64,000 nt of DNA from Alphaproteobacteria bacterium (lineage in GTDB: Bacteria; Pseudomonadota; Alphaproteobacteria; Sphingomonadales; JAKSBY01): assembly GCA_021774625.1 (NCBI GenBank), contig JAJFIV010000008.1:237392-301391 (forward strand). The letters run 5' to 3'. A program made the translations under genes and the position numbers. Positions within the stretch are counted from its first letter, which is position 1, and the number at the start of each line of letters is the position of its first letter. This document shows positions 24,807-34,451 of this stretch, one piece after another. The notes beneath the pieces are model-generated. The model was not told the DNA's origin and did no database searches. It saw only the letters and a program-made list of their open reading frames with translations.

Positions 24807-25952
24807 ATGACCCCATCGCTTCGCATTGAGCCTGTTGACGGGAGCAAAGCTCTCAAACAGTTCGTCCTGGTGCCCGTCGATCTTTACAGGCACGACCCCC
24901 ATTGGGTGCGCCCGCTGACCCTGGAGCGACTGCAGCATCTCTCGCCCAAACACAACCGGATGTTTGAGCATGCGGAGGTCAGGATGTGGACAGCGCTGCG
25001 TGGTGATAAGGCCGTCGGGCGCATCTCGGCCCAGGTAGATCAATTGGTCCAGCAGCATGTCAAAAAAGGACTTGGTCATTTTGGCATGTTCGAGTGCGAG
25101 GACAATCCGGAAACCGCGAAGGCTCTTTTCACCACGGCGGAAACCTGGCTGCAAGAAAAGGGCATGCAGGAAGTGAGCGGCCCGTTCGACCTTTCCGTCA
25201 ACGAACAGGTCGGCATCCTGGTCGATGGTTTTGATACGCCCCCCATGGTGATGATGGGCCACGCGCTGCCCTATTATCAGGCCCTGCTGGAAGCAAACGG
25301 CTATGGCAAGGAAAAGGATGTCTACGCCTATATTCTGGATATCACCAATCGTTTTCCGGAGAAAATTCAACGAATCTATCAGGCGGCGCGCAAATCCAAG
25401 CGCATTAGAATGCGCAATCTCGATATGAAAAACTATACCCAGGATATCGAGTTGATTATGGATATTTTCAACGACGCCTGGTCGGAAAACTGGGGCTTTG
25501 TACCCTTTACGCCCGCCGAAGCGCGGCAAACAGCAAAAGCGCTGAAACCGGTTGTCCGCACCGACGGCGTTTTTATCTGCGAATATGACGGCGTTCCTGC
25601 CGCCATGTTCGTTACCGTCGCCGACCTGAACGAACTGATCCGCGATATGAACGGCTCGCTCTTCCCGTTTAAATGGATGACGCTTTTATATAATCTGCAC
25701 CGGGTGCATGAAACCCGTTTTCGGGTGCCGTTAATGGGAACCCGGAAGCATCTTCAGGGAACGACCGCCGGCGCCCTTATGTCCTTCATCATGATTGAGG
25801 AAGCCCGGAGAAACGGCGTGTATCACGGCATCAAATGGTCGGAACTGTCCTGGATTCTCGAAGACAACAAGCCGATGATCAATATTCTCGAACAAATCCA
25901 CTGCAAGCGCTATAAAACCTACCGGATTTACGGAAAAAAGCTGGCCGCTTAA
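24807..25952 (+). CDS. GNAT-fold acyltransferase, candidate bacterial ceramide synthase
   Basis: A 381-residue protein of a family usually annotated GNAT N-acetyltransferase. Features: FVLVPVDLYRHDPHWVRPL near the start, AVGRISAQVDQLV, VSGPFDLSVNEQVGILVDGF, MMMGHALPYYQALLEANGY, FNDAWSENWGFVPFTPAEA, RVPLMGTRKHLQGT and GIKWSELSWILEDNKPMINI. It is twice the usual GNAT length, so two such folds are likely. As I recall, the Caulobacter ceramide synthase bCerS belongs to a GNAT-like family of this size encoded in its sphingolipid cluster, hence the proposal that this enzyme N-acylates the sphingoid base. It is 11 bases after the hydroxylase gene. Confidence 0.75.
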   Translation: MTPSLRIEPVDGSKALKQFVLVPVDLYRHDPHWVRPLTLERLQHLSPKHNRMFEHAEVRMWTALRGDKAVGRISAQVDQLVQQHVKKGLGHFGMFECEDNPETAKALFTTAETWLQEKGMQEVSGPFDLSVNEQVGILVDGFDTPPMVMMGHALPYYQALLEANGYGKEKDVYAYILDITNRFPEKIQRIYQAARKSKRIRMRNLDMKNYTQDIELIMDIFNDAWSENWGFVPFTPAEARQTAKALKPVVRTDGVFICEYDGVPAAMFVTVADLNELIRDMNGSLFPFKWMTLLYNLHRVHETRFRVPLMGTRKHLQGTTAGALMSFIMIEEARRNGVYHGIKWSELSWILEDNKPMINILEQIHCKRYKTYRIYGKKLAA

Positions 25953-26680
25953 TCTTTGGTTCGTGGGGGTTGCGACAGCGCCTTGACCACACCGCGCAGG
26001 GTGCGGGTTTCCTGTTCGCTCAGGCCGCCATTCTCCAGAATATTGCGGAGCGCCAGTTTCATCACTGCGCGCCGGGCGGGCGGACGGAAATAATTCCGCT
26101 TTTCAAGTTCTTCGGCAAAATGCCGGTACAGACCCTCAATGTCGGCCTTTGACGCGGTTTCCTGATCGGCGGGCATCTGCATCGCGGGCGTCTCATCCCC
26201 GGTCCGGAACCATTCATAAGCAACCAGAATCACCGCCTGAGCTATATTCAATGAGCCGAATTGCGGATTGACCGGCACGGTCAGCACTTTATCGGCCAGC
26301 ACCAGGTCGTCATTGGTCAGACCCGAGCGTTCCGGGCCGAACAGAACCCCTGCCCGCTCGCCGTGACCAGTGGCCGCGCGCATTAGTTTTGCGGCTTCTT
26401 CCGCCGTGACAACGGGTTTAGGCAATTCACGGGAACGGATGGTGGCGGCATAGACATGCTGCAGGTCCGCAATGGCGTCCCCGGTTGTTGCAAAGACCTG
26501 CGCCTGTTCCAGCACGATATCCGCGCCCGAGGCCGCCGGGCCCGCCATCGGATTCGGCCAGCCGTCCCGGGGCTCAACGAGCCGCATATCCGTCAGACCG
26601 AAATTCAGCATCGCCCGCGCCGCCTTGCCGATATTCTCGCCAAGCTGCGGCCGGACCATGATGATGGCGGGTGTGGTCAT
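25949..26680 (-). CDS. trmJ: tRNA (cytidine/uridine-2'-O-)-methyltransferase TrmJ
   Basis: Methylates the ribose 2'-OH at position 32 of tRNAs using SAM. The 243-residue SPOUT protein shows IIMVRPQLGENIGKAARAMLNFGL (motif 1), GVLFGPERSGLTNDDLVLAD (motif 2) and NPQFGSLNIAQAVILVAYE (motif 3 with the trefoil-knot SAM site). The C-terminal helical domain carries RNYFRPPARRAVMKLALRNIL. It overlaps the convergent ceramide-synthase-like gene by four bases. A perfect palindromic repeat lies just upstream of its start. Confidence 0.93.
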   Translation of the reverse strand: MTTPAIIMVRPQLGENIGKAARAMLNFGLTDMRLVEPRDGWPNPMAGPAASGADIVLEQAQVFATTGDAIADLQHVYAATIRSRELPKPVVTAEEAAKLMRAATGHGERAGVLFGPERSGLTNDDLVLADKVLTVPVNPQFGSLNIAQAVILVAYEWFRTGDETPAMQMPADQETASKADIEGLYRHFAEELEKRNYFRPPARRAVMKLALRNILENGGLSEQETRTLRGVVKALSQPPRTKD

Positions 26681-26699
26681 GACTGAATCTGGCTCCGGT

Positions 26700-26770
26700 C
26701 TTCGACAGGCTCAGTGCGAACGGTGTGGCGCTTATCAAAAGCACTGCCGTTCGCACTGAGCCTGTCGAAG
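26700..26770. repeat. Perfect palindromic repeat, 24-bp arms
   Basis: Arms 26700-26723 and 26747-26770 are perfect inverted copies, starting CTTCGACAGGCTCAG and ending inside with GAACGG, around a 23-base loop. It lies between the cysS stop and the trmJ start. The arm type is that of the imperfect repeat at 7924-8027. Such elements are dispersed in many alphaproteobacterial genomes; as RNA it would form a strong hairpin that could end or stabilise transcripts. Confidence 0.85.
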
Positions 26771-26782
26771 TGCGGCCCCATA

Positions 26783-28105
26783 TCAGTCCGCCCGCCGCCA
26801 GGTGGTGCCATCCGGGCCGTCTTCCAGCAGTACACCCTGCGCTTTCAGATCATCGCGGATACGGTCCGCAGCGGCGAAATCCCGGTTCTTTTTGGCGACA
26901 TTGCGTTCGGCAATCATGACCTCGACGTCAAGACAGGTTTCTTCGCCCCGGAACCATTCGTCGAGAGTGGATTGCAACAGGCCCATAAACTGCGCGCCGG
27001 CTTTCAGTTCCGCCGCCGTTTCCGGCTTTGCCAGCTTTTCCAGTTCGGCCAGCGCTTTCGGCGTATTGAGATCGTCCATCAGGGCCTTGATCACGGTTTC
27101 CGGCGCTTCGCCCGGCTCCACATCCCCCGCGATCCGGTACCAGCGGTCCAGCCGCCGTTTCTGCTCGGAAATCAGGTCACGGCTGAAATCAAGGGGCTGG
27201 CGGTATTGGGCGGACAGCAGGATCAGACGTAATGCTTCGCCGGGATAGTCCTGCAGCAGGGCATTCACCGTCTCGATATTGCCCAATGACTTCGACATTT
27301 TCTCGCCGGTCATGGTGAGATACCCATTGTGCATCCAGTAGCGCACGAAGGGCTTGCCGTGGGCGCATTGGGACTGGGCGATTTCATTCTCGTGATGGGG
27401 GAAAATCAGATCGAGCCCGCCGCCGTGAATATCGAAGGTCGCGCCGAACAGTTTTTCCGTCATGCAGGAGCATTCCAGATGCCAGCCCGGACGCCCCCGG
27501 CCCCACGGACTGTCCCAGCCCGGCTGGTCATCCGCAGACGGCTTCCACATGACAAAATCCGCCGGGTCTTTCTTGTAAGGCGCCACTTCCACCCGGGCGC
27601 CGGCGATCAGATCATCGCGGCTGCGCTTGGAAAGCTTCCCGTAATCATCCATGGACGGCACATGGAACAGCACATGGCCTTCCGCCACATAGGCATGACC
27701 CCTGGCGATCAGGCTTTCCATCATGGCGATCATTTCCGGCAGATGTTCGGTTGCGCGGGGAACATGGTCCGGTGTCAGTGTGTTCAGCGCCGCCATATCC
27801 GCTGCATAAATATCGGCGAATTGATTGGAAATCTCTTCAATGGAAACACCCTCAACCGCCGCCCGCGCCATGATCTTGTCGTCGATATCGGTGATATTAC
27901 GGGCATAGGTCACGTGATCTGCGCCAAAGAGATGCCGCAGCAGCCGGTAGAGCATATCAAACACCACCACCGGCCGCGCATTGCCGATATGGGCATAGTC
28001 GTAAACCGTCGGCCCGCAGACATACATGCGGATATTTTCGGCATCGATCGGCGTGAATGGTTCTTTCTTACGGCTCAGCGTATTATGAAGAACAAGACCC
28101 GTCAT
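26783..28105 (-). CDS. cysS: Cysteinyl-tRNA synthetase
   Basis: Charges tRNA-Cys. The 440-residue class I synthetase has [26 protein letters not shown] with the zinc Cys and HIGH-like HIGN, further zinc ligands in WHLECSCM and [17 protein letters not shown], and the KMSKS loop in [10 protein letters not shown]. The C-terminal anticodon region includes [27 protein letters not shown] 28105 overlaps the gltX stop (ATGA) and gives the family start [12 protein letters not shown]; a longer frame upstream lies inside gltX and is rejected. Confidence 0.95.
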   Translation of the reverse strand: MTGLVLHNTLSRKKEPFTPIDAENIRMYVCGPTVYDYAHIGNARPVVVFDMLYRLLRHLFGADHVTYARNITDIDDKIMARAAVEGVSIEEISNQFADIYAADMAALNTLTPDHVPRATEHLPEMIAMMESLIARGHAYVAEGHVLFHVPSMDDYGKLSKRSRDDLIAGARVEVAPYKKDPADFVMWKPSADDQPGWDSPWGRGRPGWHLECSCMTEKLFGATFDIHGGGLDLIFPHHENEIAQSQCAHGKPFVRYWMHNGYLTMTGEKMSKSLGNIETVNALLQDYPGEALRLILLSAQYRQPLDFSRDLISEQKRRLDRWYRIAGDVEPGEAPETVIKALMDDLNTPKALAELEKLAKPETAAELKAGAQFMGLLQSTLDEWFRGEETCLDVEVMIAERNVAKKNRDFAAADRIRDDLKAQGVLLEDGPDGTTWRRAD

Positions 28106-29439
28106 GCTCTTTCCCCGCGCAGCCGGGCCTTCGCCCGCTCGGCGCCGATCAGCGGCAGCAATGCCTTCATTTCCGGCCCATGATCCAGGCCGGTCAGAGC
28201 GAGTCGAAGTGGCAGGAACAGCTCCCTGCCCTTGCGCCCTGTTTCTTCCTTGACGGTTTTTGTCCAGACTGACCAAGTTTCATCTGTTACTTTATTATTT
28301 GGAAATAACCCATTGGCTTCATTGATAAATGTACGGTCTTCAATAACGGGGTCAATAGGCCCTTTTACCACATCATGCCAGGCCTTGGCGTCCTGAAGCC
28401 GTTCCAGATTGGGCCGGATCGCGTTCCACAAACCTTCATCCATATCGTCAATACCAAGCCGTTCCTTCACATCCGCAAAATCCAGTCCGTGGAGGATTTT
28501 GGCATTCAGGGACCTGAGTTCAGCCGGGTCGAATTTGGCGGATGCCCGGGTGAAAGCGGAAAGGTCAAAGCTATTGATCAGGGGCGCAAGCGCGCTAAAG
28601 GGCTCCACCGGCAGCGATGTGCCGAGCCGGGCCAGCAGCGACAGGATGGCCATGGCCTCGATCCCTTCCTTTTCTCTGAGATCACGGATGGAAAGCGCCC
28701 CGTCGCGTTTGGAAAGGCCGCCGCCCTCTGCACCGGTCAACAGGGCAAAATGGGCGAAGTTGGGAGCCTGTGCGCCAAGCGCCTCAAAAATCTGCACCTG
28801 CACCGCGGAATTGGTCACATGATCCTCGCCCCGGATCACATGGCTGATGGCAAAATCCACATCATCCACCACCGACGGCAGGGTATAGAGGTAACTGCCG
28901 TCTTCGCGCACCAGAACCGGGTCCGACAGGCTGACGAGATCAATGCCCACCGGCCCGCGGATGCCGTCCTGCCACTCAATGCGGGCGGGGGTTTCCAGCT
29001 TGAACCGCCAATGGGGCCTGCGGCTCTCTTTTTCATAAAGCGCACGTTTTTCCTCTGACAGCTTCAGTCCTTCCCGGTCATAAACCGGCGGCAATTTGCG
29101 GGCGAGCTGAATTTTGCGTTTCAGCTCCAGTTCTTCGGCGGTTTCATAACAGGCATAAAGCCGCCCGTCCGCCTTCAGCCTTTCGGCCGCAGCATCGTAA
29201 CGCTCAAGCCGGTCTGACTGCCGCGCCAAATCATCCCAGTTCAGGCCCAGCCAGCTCAAATCCTCCTGAATGGCGCCGGCAAATTCCGGTCTCGAGCGTT
29301 CCGGGTCCGTATCATCCAGACGCAACAGGAATTCTCCGCCCTGTTTCCTTGCAAACAGCCAGTTGATCAGTGCGGCGCGGATATTGCCCACATGCAGCAG
29401 GCCGGTGGGGGAAGGCGCAAAACGGACTTTTACGGACAT
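28102..29439 (-). CDS. gltX: Glutamyl-tRNA synthetase
   Basis: Charges tRNA-Glu (and possibly tRNA-Gln for transamidation). The 445-residue class I enzyme starts [27 protein letters not shown] with HVGN as the HIGH signature, has [32 protein letters not shown] and the KMSKS equivalent [14 protein letters not shown]. Alphaproteobacteria often carry two gltX copies with different tRNA preference; which type this is cannot be read here. It is the first gene of a gltX-cysS pair and lies 12 bases after nadE on the same strand. Confidence 0.95.
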   Translation of the reverse strand: MSVKVRFAPSPTGLLHVGNIRAALINWLFARKQGGEFLLRLDDTDPERSRPEFAGAIQEDLSWLGLNWDDLARQSDRLERYDAAAERLKADGRLYACYETAEELELKRKIQLARKLPPVYDREGLKLSEEKRALYEKESRRPHWRFKLETPARIEWQDGIRGPVGIDLVSLSDPVLVREDGSYLYTLPSVVDDVDFAISHVIRGEDHVTNSAVQVQIFEALGAQAPNFAHFALLTGAEGGGLSKRDGALSIRDLREKEGIEAMAILSLLARLGTSLPVEPFSALAPLINSFDLSAFTRASAKFDPAELRSLNAKILHGLDFADVKERLGIDDMDEGLWNAIRPNLERLQDAKAWHDVVKGPIDPVIEDRTFINEANGLFPNNKVTDETWSVWTKTVKEETGRKGRELFLPLRLALTGLDHGPEMKALLPLIGAERAKARLRGERA

Positions 29440-29451
29440 GAGATTACTCTG

Positions 29452-31122
29452 CTATTTTTTCCTGTTAAGCCGGGCATCGCGGAAACCGTTGACAATGGGG
29501 TAACGGCGGTCGCGGCCAAAGCTTTTGCGTGTGATTTTCACGCCAGGCGGGGCCTGACGGCGTTTGTATTCCGCGACATAAAGCAGATGCTCGATTCTGG
29601 CAACCGTGTCCGGGTCATGGCCGCGCGCGACAATTTCCTGATAGGATTGCTCCCCCTCCACAAAGCCGCGCAGAATATCATCCAGCACATCATAGGGCGG
29701 CAGATTATCCTGATCCGTCTGATCCGGTTTCAGTTCCGCCGTCGGCACCTTGGTGATAATCCGTTCAGGGATCACCCGGCCCTCCGGTCCCATCAGCCCG
29801 GCCGCATGGGTCTGGTTACGCCAGTCGGACAGCTTATAAACCGTGGTCTTATAGACATCCTTCAACACCGAATAGCCGCCGCACATATCTCCGTAAAGGG
29901 TCGCATACCCTACTGACATTTCCGATTTGTTACCGGTGGTCAGCACCATCGAGCCGAATTTGTTTGAAACCGCCATCTGGATCATACCGCGGGCGCGGGC
30001 CTGCAGATTTTCCTCGGTGCTGTCTTCCTTGCGCCCGGCGAACAGACCGGCAAGCCCGGCCTTATAACTTTTGACAATCCCGTCAATGGCGACGGTATCA
30101 AGCCGGACGCCAAGATCCCCCGCACATTCTGCGGCATCCTCAAGACTTTCCCGGCTGGTGAATTCCGATGGCATCATCAGGCAATGGACGGCGTCGGCGC
30201 CCAGTGAGTCGACCGCAACGGCTGCTGAAAGCGCGCTGTCGATGCCTCCCGAAAGGCCAATCACGACGCCCGGAAAGCGGTTCTTGCCCACATAATCCCG
30301 AAGCCCCAGCACCATAGCGCGATAGATGCTTTCCAGATGATCCGGCTCACGCGCCAGTTCGCTCCGATCGCAGACCCATCCGTTCTCCGTTCTGCGCCAG
30401 ATCGTCTCAACGGTTTTTTCCTCGAAAGACGGCAACTGGCAGGCAAGGCTTCTGTCCGCATTCAGCACATAAGATGTGCCGTCAAAGACCACTTCATCCT
30501 GGCCACCTACCTGATTGACCAGAATAAGCGGCTTGCCGGTCTCATTCACCCGGGCAAGGCCCGTTTGCAGACGCTGATCGAACTTGCCGGTTTCAAAAGG
30601 CGAGCAATGGGGCGCGATCAGAATATCCGCGCCGGTTTCCGCCTGACATTCGGCAACCTCGGGAAACCACAAATCCTCGCAGATCATCAGACCAAGCCTG
30701 ACACCGCGAAATTCCACCGGCCCGATCAGATCACCGGGATCGAACACCCTTTTTTCGTCGAATACGCCGTAATTCGGGAGCTCCCGTTTATCGCGGATGG
30801 CCCTGACTTCACCTCGATCCAGAAAAAACAGCGAATTATGAAGCTTGCCGCCCTGCTTGCGGATGCCGCCGACAATCATTGCCGGGCCATTTTTCGCCGT
30901 CGCGCCGGCCAGTCCGGCAATGGTTTCCTCAACCCCGCGCTGAAAAGACCCTTTCCACACCAAATCCTCCGCCGGATAGCCGGTTACCGACATTTCGGGA
31001 AAAACAATCAGGTCGGCGGAAGACAGCCGGTCGCGCACCGCCAGAATGCGCGCCGCATTTCCCGGCAGATCGCCAACCGTCTGGTTAATTTGCGCGAGCG
31101 CGATGGCAAGTTGATCCGTCAT
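29452..31122 (-). CDS. nadE: Glutamine-dependent NAD+ synthetase
   Basis: Amidates deamido-NAD to NAD using glutamine. Residues 1-270 are a nitrilase-type glutaminase: Glu in IVFPEMSVTGYPAEDL, Lys in IRDKRELPNYGVFDEKR and Cys in GLMICEDLWFPE. The rest is the NH3-dependent synthetase with the PP-loop VIGLSGGIDSALSAAVAVDSL and later GNKSEMSVGYATLYGDM. The total of 556 residues is normal for this two-domain bacterial form. It lies upstream of gltX on the same strand and downstream of the AsmA-like gene. Confidence 0.95.
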   Translation of the reverse strand: MTDQLAIALAQINQTVGDLPGNAARILAVRDRLSSADLIVFPEMSVTGYPAEDLVWKGSFQRGVEETIAGLAGATAKNGPAMIVGGIRKQGGKLHNSLFFLDRGEVRAIRDKRELPNYGVFDEKRVFDPGDLIGPVEFRGVRLGLMICEDLWFPEVAECQAETGADILIAPHCSPFETGKFDQRLQTGLARVNETGKPLILVNQVGGQDEVVFDGTSYVLNADRSLACQLPSFEEKTVETIWRRTENGWVCDRSELAREPDHLESIYRAMVLGLRDYVGKNRFPGVVIGLSGGIDSALSAAVAVDSLGADAVHCLMMPSEFTSRESLEDAAECAGDLGVRLDTVAIDGIVKSYKAGLAGLFAGRKEDSTEENLQARARGMIQMAVSNKFGSMVLTTGNKSEMSVGYATLYGDMCGGYSVLKDVYKTTVYKLSDWRNQTHAAGLMGPEGRVIPERIITKVPTAELKPDQTDQDNLPPYDVLDDILRGFVEGEQSYQEIVARGHDPDTVARIEHLLYVAEYKRRQAPPGVKITRKSFGRDRRYPIVNGFRDARLNRKK

Positions 31123-31168
31123 CCGCCGTTTCTATCCCCCGGCACTGTAACGGACAAGACCTAATCGA

Positions 31169-34100
31169 TCATCGCTTGGTGCTGTCGGGGACTGTCTTCT
31201 GATCCTGGGGTGCGGCGGGCGCAAGTTTCATCTTATCTGGCGGCGGTTCTGAAACTGTTTGATCCGTTGTCTTGGCCGGTATTTCAACGGTGCCTTTCTT
31301 GCCCTCAAACAGATTGCGGAAAATACCCGGCGCCAGGGCTGTCATCGGATTGACCGTGACCTCGGGATTTGCGGCATCGCCCTCAATCCGGTAGGTAAGG
31401 GCAAAAAGCCCCTCACCCTTGCCACCCACCAGAATATCCCCGAGAATGGGGATTTTGCCGAGAAGGTTATTCAGCATGAACATCGGCACAATTATGCCGT
31501 CAACATTGATCCTTTCCAGCCCCTGATCAATCTGCCCCTTCATGGTGAAACCAATGGAAGGCCCGTTGGCCCTGGCATCGGTGATATCAACGATGCCGTC
31601 CCTTATCTCAAACGGCAGCACAAGCTTATTCAGGGAAAGGCCTTTTTTGGAAATATGCTCATCGAAATTGCCTTGTCCGCCCAACTCGATTGCCTTGACA
31701 AGGGAAGCCGACCGGACCAGCCGGAAATCCTTGACCTCCAGGTCCCCTTTCACCACCAGAGTATCGCCGCGGCCTATCAAATCGGCTTTCAGATCAAGCA
31801 CTCCGCCCTCACCATTCACGAAAAAGCCGAGGCCCAGCGCCGTACGTCCCGCATCCTCCGATGTGATGGACATTTTTCTGTGATCGCCCTCCGGCAGGAT
31901 CGTCAGCAATAGCGGTGCGCCAGAATCCAGATTGGCCGTAAGCGACAGACTTTTCCAGTAATCACCTTCATTCTCGGCGTCCACGACCATATTTGTATAG
32001 ATGACGTCATGAAGGCCGATGACTTTCTTTGCCTTAACATTCAGCCGAAGGGGCGGCATCGGCGGCGCATTAGGGTCGGATTCAAATATGCTGCGGAGAA
32101 AGACACGCGCATCAAAGCTTTCCGCGGTCATATCGACCGTCATCGGCGCTCCCTCGGGCTGCGCAACCAAAGCGGAAAATTGATTATCCGCCATGATCAG
32201 TCGGCTGACGACCGCCGCCCGCAGCTCGCCCGTTTCCCGATCAAAGGCAAGATTGGCGTCAAGCACCGTATCCGCCTGATTGATGCGCAGGGGTGCGATC
32301 AACACCCGGTCATTGATCCATTCCACGGGAAAATCCACCATCAGGGGAACGCCGGCCGGCTTGTGCCAGCCCAGTTCCTCAATAGACAAAGAGGCGTCAC
32401 CCAGCGATATTTTGGCGCGTCCCTCCACGATGTCGGGACCAAAGCCGCGCAGCATCAATTCAGCCGCGATGGGGCCCTGAATACGCTGTCCGGCTGTCAC
32501 CCCGAAATTGCTCAGCAGACGAGAATCCAGCGCACCGGTCAGGTGGTAGAAACTGGGAAATTCTCCCGCAGGAAGCTCGGTGAAATTTTCGCGCCAGGCC
32601 AAATCAAATGGAACGCCGTTCAGCGTCACCACACCATTAGCGTCAAGGCCGGATGCGGTAACCGTCATGGCAAGACGGCCATTGGTCAGACCTTCGCCGG
32701 TGAGCAATTCCGGAATTGCCAGCGAGGTAATCCCGGCATCCACCTGAATCTCCACCTGATCAAGTTCCAGCGCCTTTATCAGGGGAAATTTCAGTTTTGT
32801 CACGGTCACCGCATTGCCCATGATACTGCCCGGAACAATGCCGTATTTTGACGTATAACCCAGCGGCTCATAATCAATCAGCCGCAGGATATCCGGAACA
32901 GATGCGGCCACACGCACGCTGATATCGGCTGTATTCTGCCCTTTCTCCTGTAGATTCGCAAGGATGACATCGGAACTGGAAAGAGGAATGCCATCCGCTA
33001 TGCCGGTTTCAAGAACCAGCATCAGGCTGTCCGCTGTCAGACGGGCAGTTCCACTGCCTTCGGTGATCGGCGGCATGGGTTTCAGATAATGCGCGGTGGC
33101 GTTTTCAAAGGAAAAACTGATTTGAAAGGCTTCTTCGGGAAGGCGGTCCGCCTGCAACATGTCGGGTGTAAGCTTTACCCAGATATTTGCAGCCGGAATA
33201 TACCCTTTTGGCATATTTGCGCTCACCCAATCGTGGCCGCCCGCGGCAACAGAGGCCGGCCAATATTCCAACAGCCGCCGCAGATCCATATCTTCCAGCG
33301 TTGCCCTGAAATGAACTTCCGGCCCGGCAGGCAGGAAACTAACAAGGCCGTCGCCGTTAAACTGCGCGCCGCCAAAGCGGGAGGAAATCCGCGTCAGCGT
33401 CAGCGTTTTATCGGCAATAACATACCGGCCTTTAACTGTTGCGGTTTCTATCGTCGGCGCATTTTCATAGAGCCCGGGATAGATGACTGTGCCCGCGGCA
33501 GCCGCTAAATCAAATTCGACACTGTTCGCCCCGTTTCCGGAAAAACTTACGCGGGCAGCACCGGATATGGGGAGATTCATGGCGGCCAGGTCCTCCGCCT
33601 CGGCGATATCGCCAAACAGCTGCGCCGGATTGATCTCCATAAACCCGACTGTCAGCAACTGCGCCTCGCCATTTTCGGCAAGTGGCAGATCGAGGGAAAT
33701 ATCAGACTGTCCGTCCCTGGTTTCAAGGCGGGCGGAAACGGATAATCGCGCGCCCTTGGCGGATCGTTCCGCCAGCAGTTCGAGATCATTGAGATCCCAT
33801 TGAACGCCGCTTTTTTCTTCTGTGAGCCGCACGCCCGCATCCACCAGACGAATGCGCGTCAATTGCCCGATCGGCCCTTCCCTGTCAGGTGATTGTAAAA
33901 GCCGGCTAATGAAAATGATAACAGGATCTTTATCGACTGAAATGCCTTCGGCAGTCCCGTCCATCCCCGCCCGGATCTCTGCCGCCGACCATTGCAGGGC
34001 CGCTTTTGCCCCCTGAATGCGGATACCGGTCGGCGCTATATTAAATTTCAAAAGTTCCGCAGGGTCAAAACGCAGGCTGATTTCCGGCACCCGGATAGCA

Positions 34101-34360
34101 AGATCAGTGGCTTTGTCCTCAAGACTTGCATCGGTGATGGTCAGATCGAGGCCATTTTTCTCCGTCCACTGAACAACTGTATGCTCAAAATCAACGTCGG
34201 TATCCGGCATGGATTCGGCAAGGGCCTTGCGGATATTGGAATCGAGAAACGGCAGGGCGACAGGTCCCTCGGCCAGGCGCCAAACAGCCGCGCCCGCCGC
34301 CAATCCAATGATCAGCAATACCGCGCCCAAAACGGCGCACGTGCGTAAAAAATATTTCAA
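31169..34360 (-). CDS. AsmA/YhdP-like envelope protein with DUF3971 domain
   Basis: A 1063-residue protein with one N-terminal membrane anchor (residues about 5-28, LRTCAVLGAVLLIIGLAAGAAVW) and a very long periplasmic part rich in short beta-strands, matching the DUF3971/AsmA_2 type of YhdP. Such proteins form hydrophobic grooves bridging the envelope and move phospholipids to the outer membrane. Towards the C terminus KGQIDQGLERINVDGIIVP and LVGGKGEGLFALTYRIEG match the AsmA-like end, followed by a Pro/Lys-rich tail. Divergent from glnE. No LptD-like partner nearby. Confidence 0.85.
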   Translation of the reverse strand: MKYFLRTCAVLGAVLLIIGLAAGAAVWRLAEGPVALPFLDSNIRKALAESMPDTDVDFEHTVVQWTEKNGLDLTITDASLEDKATDLAIRVPEISLRFDPAELLKFNIAPTGIRIQGAKAALQWSAAEIRAGMDGTAEGISVDKDPVIIFISRLLQSPDREGPIGQLTRIRLVDAGVRLTEEKSGVQWDLNDLELLAERSAKGARLSVSARLETRDGQSDISLDLPLAENGEAQLLTVGFMEINPAQLFGDIAEAEDLAAMNLPISGAARVSFSGNGANSVEFDLAAAAGTVIYPGLYENAPTIETATVKGRYVIADKTLTLTRISSRFGGAQFNGDGLVSFLPAGPEVHFRATLEDMDLRRLLEYWPASVAAGGHDWVSANMPKGYIPAANIWVKLTPDMLQADRLPEEAFQISFSFENATAHYLKPMPPITEGSGTARLTADSLMLVLETGIADGIPLSSSDVILANLQEKGQNTADISVRVAASVPDILRLIDYEPLGYTSKYGIVPGSIMGNAVTVTKLKFPLIKALELDQVEIQVDAGITSLAIPELLTGEGLTNGRLAMTVTASGLDANGVVTLNGVPFDLAWRENFTELPAGEFPSFYHLTGALDSRLLSNFGVTAGQRIQGPIAAELMLRGFGPDIVEGRAKISLGDASLSIEELGWHKPAGVPLMVDFPVEWINDRVLIAPLRINQADTVLDANLAFDRETGELRAAVVSRLIMADNQFSALVAQPEGAPMTVDMTAESFDARVFLRSIFESDPNAPPMPPLRLNVKAKKVIGLHDVIYTNMVVDAENEGDYWKSLSLTANLDSGAPLLLTILPEGDHRKMSITSEDAGRTALGLGFFVNGEGGVLDLKADLIGRGDTLVVKGDLEVKDFRLVRSASLVKAIELGGQGNFDEHISKKGLSLNKLVLPFEIRDGIVDITDARANGPSIGFTMKGQIDQGLERINVDGIIVPMFMLNNLLGKIPILGDILVGGKGEGLFALTYRIEGDAANPEVTVNPMTALAPGIFRNLFEGKKGTVEIPAKTTDQTVSEPPPDKMKLAPAAPQDQKTVPDSTKR

Positions 34361-34451
34361 CGAACCGATCCGTCTTTCGTGAACCTTGACCCCGCATCAG
34401 CAGTCGCGCAGTGTGTGCCTTAATCTTGTCACTATTAAGGCGTCGCCAGCA

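Noticed and set aside
28106-28276. Longer N terminus for cysS
   Set aside because: The extension lies in gltX in another frame; ATG 28105 in the ATGA overlap gives the known start of the family.
34386-34451. TTG start for glnE
   Set aside because: The extra 22 residues show no similarity to the family start and ATG 34452 gives a normal protein.
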